NCBI GenBank assembly: GCA_040265175.1
Contig: JBDQGY010000094.1
Coordinates: forward strand, 1-15,189
DNA: 15,189 nt
Reading direction: 5' to 3'
From: JAAZXR01 sp040265175
GTDB lineage: Bacteria > Myxococcota_A > Polyangia > Nannocystales > Nannocystaceae
Shown: positions 14,265 to 15,189 of the stretch, piece by piece
How the letters are laid out: each line of letters begins with the position of its first letter
Position numbering within the stretch: position 1 is the stretch's first letter
Made by a program: the position numbers and the translations under genes
Notes under the pieces: generated by a model
Told to the model about the DNA's origin: nothing
What the model saw: only the letters and a program-made list of their open reading frames with translations
Database searches by the model: none

Positions 14265-15189
14265 ATGAAAATCAAGAACCTACTCTCAAGTCTCAGCGCA
14301 GCATCCTTGCTCGCGCTTGTCACCATGACCTCCACCGCCGCGAACGCAGAAGAAGTTTGGTCGAGTCCTAGCGCGTCCGGCGGACCCTTCACCGATGTGG
14401 GTGACTGGGCGGTTACTCGCGGAGGAGCGACCTACTTCACAGTCGCCATTCCCGACGACTTTGATGAGTTCCTCGGCGCCTCGGTCCTCGCCATCGGCTC
14501 CGGTCTCGGAGGTGGTGGAACCCAGACCTTCGACGTTGAGATTGGTGTCTCCGTGGCCTCGAGTGGTGACAGCAGCAGCGCCGCGACCTACTTGACGCAG
14601 CAGACCATCACGGTCAGCGAGGGCGTGCTCTCCGACATTGACTTGTCCGCGGCACTCGACCTCGCCTATATCGCGGGAGCGGATTACGTCGCCGTCTCCA
14701 TCAACCCTCCCAACGGGAGCAGCAAGCACCTCAACCTCGTTGGTATGCGCTTCCAGTTTGGCTCCACCGACGGTGATACGGATCCGACCAACGAGCTCAA
14801 CACGGCCTTTACCTACGCGGGCACCACCATCTCCATCACGGACGCAGGGGGCACCCTCTCCGCGGATCTGAGCAGCCTCGAAGAGTCTGCGGACATCGCA
14901 GCCAACGCCGCGGACATCGCGACCAACGCCGCGGACATCGCGACCAACGCCGCCAACATCGCGTCCAACGATTCGGAGATCGCTGCCAACACTGCCGGTG
15001 TCGCGACCAACGCCGCCGACATCGCCAACAACACCTCCGACATCGCCAACAATGCCTCGGATATCTCGGACAATGCCGCCGGCATCGCGACCAACGCCGC
15101 CGACATCGCCAACAACACCTCCGACATCGCCAACAATGCCTCGGATATTGCGGACAATGCCGCCGGCATCGCGACCAACTCGGCAGACA
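14265..15189 (+). CDS. Sec-exported protein with N@d-type heptad coiled-coil stalk (partial, 3' end outside window)
   Basis: At least 308 residues are visible and no stop is reached. A Sec signal peptide (residues 1-28, cut after ANA) is followed by a beta-rich region (about 30-170) with no cysteines. A tail-fibre-like segment TNELNTAF...ISITDAGGTL...DLSSL comes next. From D210, at least 14 uninterrupted heptads of the form DIAxNAA/DIANNTS follow, with Ile and Asn spaced by three. The IxxNxx pattern is known from trimeric autotransporter adhesins and related fibres, where core Asn residues form parallel trimers. It is probably a secreted or surface trimeric fibre. ATG 14265 has GGAG 8 nt upstream. 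The C-terminus, which would show a membrane anchor or a tail-fibre chaperone domain, is outside the window. Confidence 0.85.
   Translation, partial: MKIKNLLSSLSAASLLALVTMTSTAANAEEVWSSPSASGGPFTDVGDWAVTRGGATYFTVAIPDDFDEFLGASVLAIGSGLGGGGTQTFDVEIGVSVASSGDSSSAATYLTQQTITVSEGVLSDIDLSAALDLAYIAGADYVAVSINPPNGSSKHLNLVGMRFQFGSTDGDTDPTNELNTAFTYAGTTISITDAGGTLSADLSSLEESADIAANAADIATNAADIATNAANIASNDSEIAANTAGVATNAADIANNTSDIANNASDISDNAAGIATNAADIANNTSDIANNASDIADNAAGIATNSAD
14892..15189 (+). repeat. Heptad-coding tandem repeats with an 84-bp higher-order period
   Basis: Fourteen 21-bp units encode the heptads from residue 210 on. In addition, 15001-15084 and 15085-15168 are nearly identical 84-bp (four-heptad) units, and a third copy begins at 15169. 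The two full units differ mainly around the ISDN/IADN codons. This indicates recent growth of the stalk by duplication of a four-heptad block. The repeat continues past the window. Confidence 0.92.

Noticed and set aside
14892..15189. CRISPR-like regular repeats
   Set aside because: The 21-bp and 84-bp units are in frame, code for heptads and have no unique spacers.

Overview
The window looks like chromosomal DNA of a high-GC Gram-negative bacterium. The best guess is a myxobacterium (Myxococcota), perhaps of the Nannocystaceae type. The reasons are several lipoproteins with long Gly-Asp, Ser or Thr linkers, strong G/C preference at third codon positions, a type IV-type prepilin and proteobacterial-style metabolic genes. 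This placement is inferred from style, not from a marker gene. No tRNA, rRNA, CRISPR array, transposase or integrase was seen.

Left edge (1-2160). The window opens inside a perfect inverted repeat with 104-bp arms and a 50-bp spacer. The right arm carries the last codons of a minus-strand thioredoxin-like lipoprotein gene, and the left arm carries the same codons on the plus strand. Next comes a second, related thioredoxin-like lipoprotein (minus strand) with a 17-unit Gly-Asp linker encoded by a 102-bp hexanucleotide repeat. About 355 bp without a gene follows.

Middle (2160-7250). In order: an ETHE1-type persulfide dioxygenase fused to a rhodanese (+), a prepilin with an EF-hand-like loop (-), a Lys/Ser/Gly-rich lipoprotein (-), the formyltetrahydrofolate deformylase PurU (-), a small one-helix membrane protein (+), a TraR/DksA-type zinc-finger protein (+) and a two-helix membrane protein resembling general-stress 17M-like proteins (+).

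Entner-Doudoroff operon (7258-12966, minus strand). The order of transcription is zwf, pgl, edd, glk, eda. Every junction overlaps: 17 or 8 bp for zwf/pgl, ATGA for pgl/edd, 14 bp for edd/glk and ATGA for glk/eda. Together the genes take glucose to glucose-6-phosphate, 6-phosphogluconolactone, 6-phosphogluconate, KDPG, and finally pyruvate plus glyceraldehyde-3-phosphate. A perfect TATAAT lies about 50 bp upstream of zwf. A small membrane-protein ORF lies further upstream.

Right edge (13268-15189). Nearly 1 kb has no convincing gene and becomes more AT-rich. It holds a tight group of dyads near 13.8-13.9 kb. The last gene runs off the window. It is a Sec-exported protein with a probable beta-sandwich head, followed by at least 14 heptads of the IxxNxx type, the pattern of N@d trimeric coiled-coil stalks found in trimeric autotransporter adhesins. 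It is the most unusual protein in the window. The inverted repeat at the left edge is the most unusual DNA feature, but it may be an assembly artefact.
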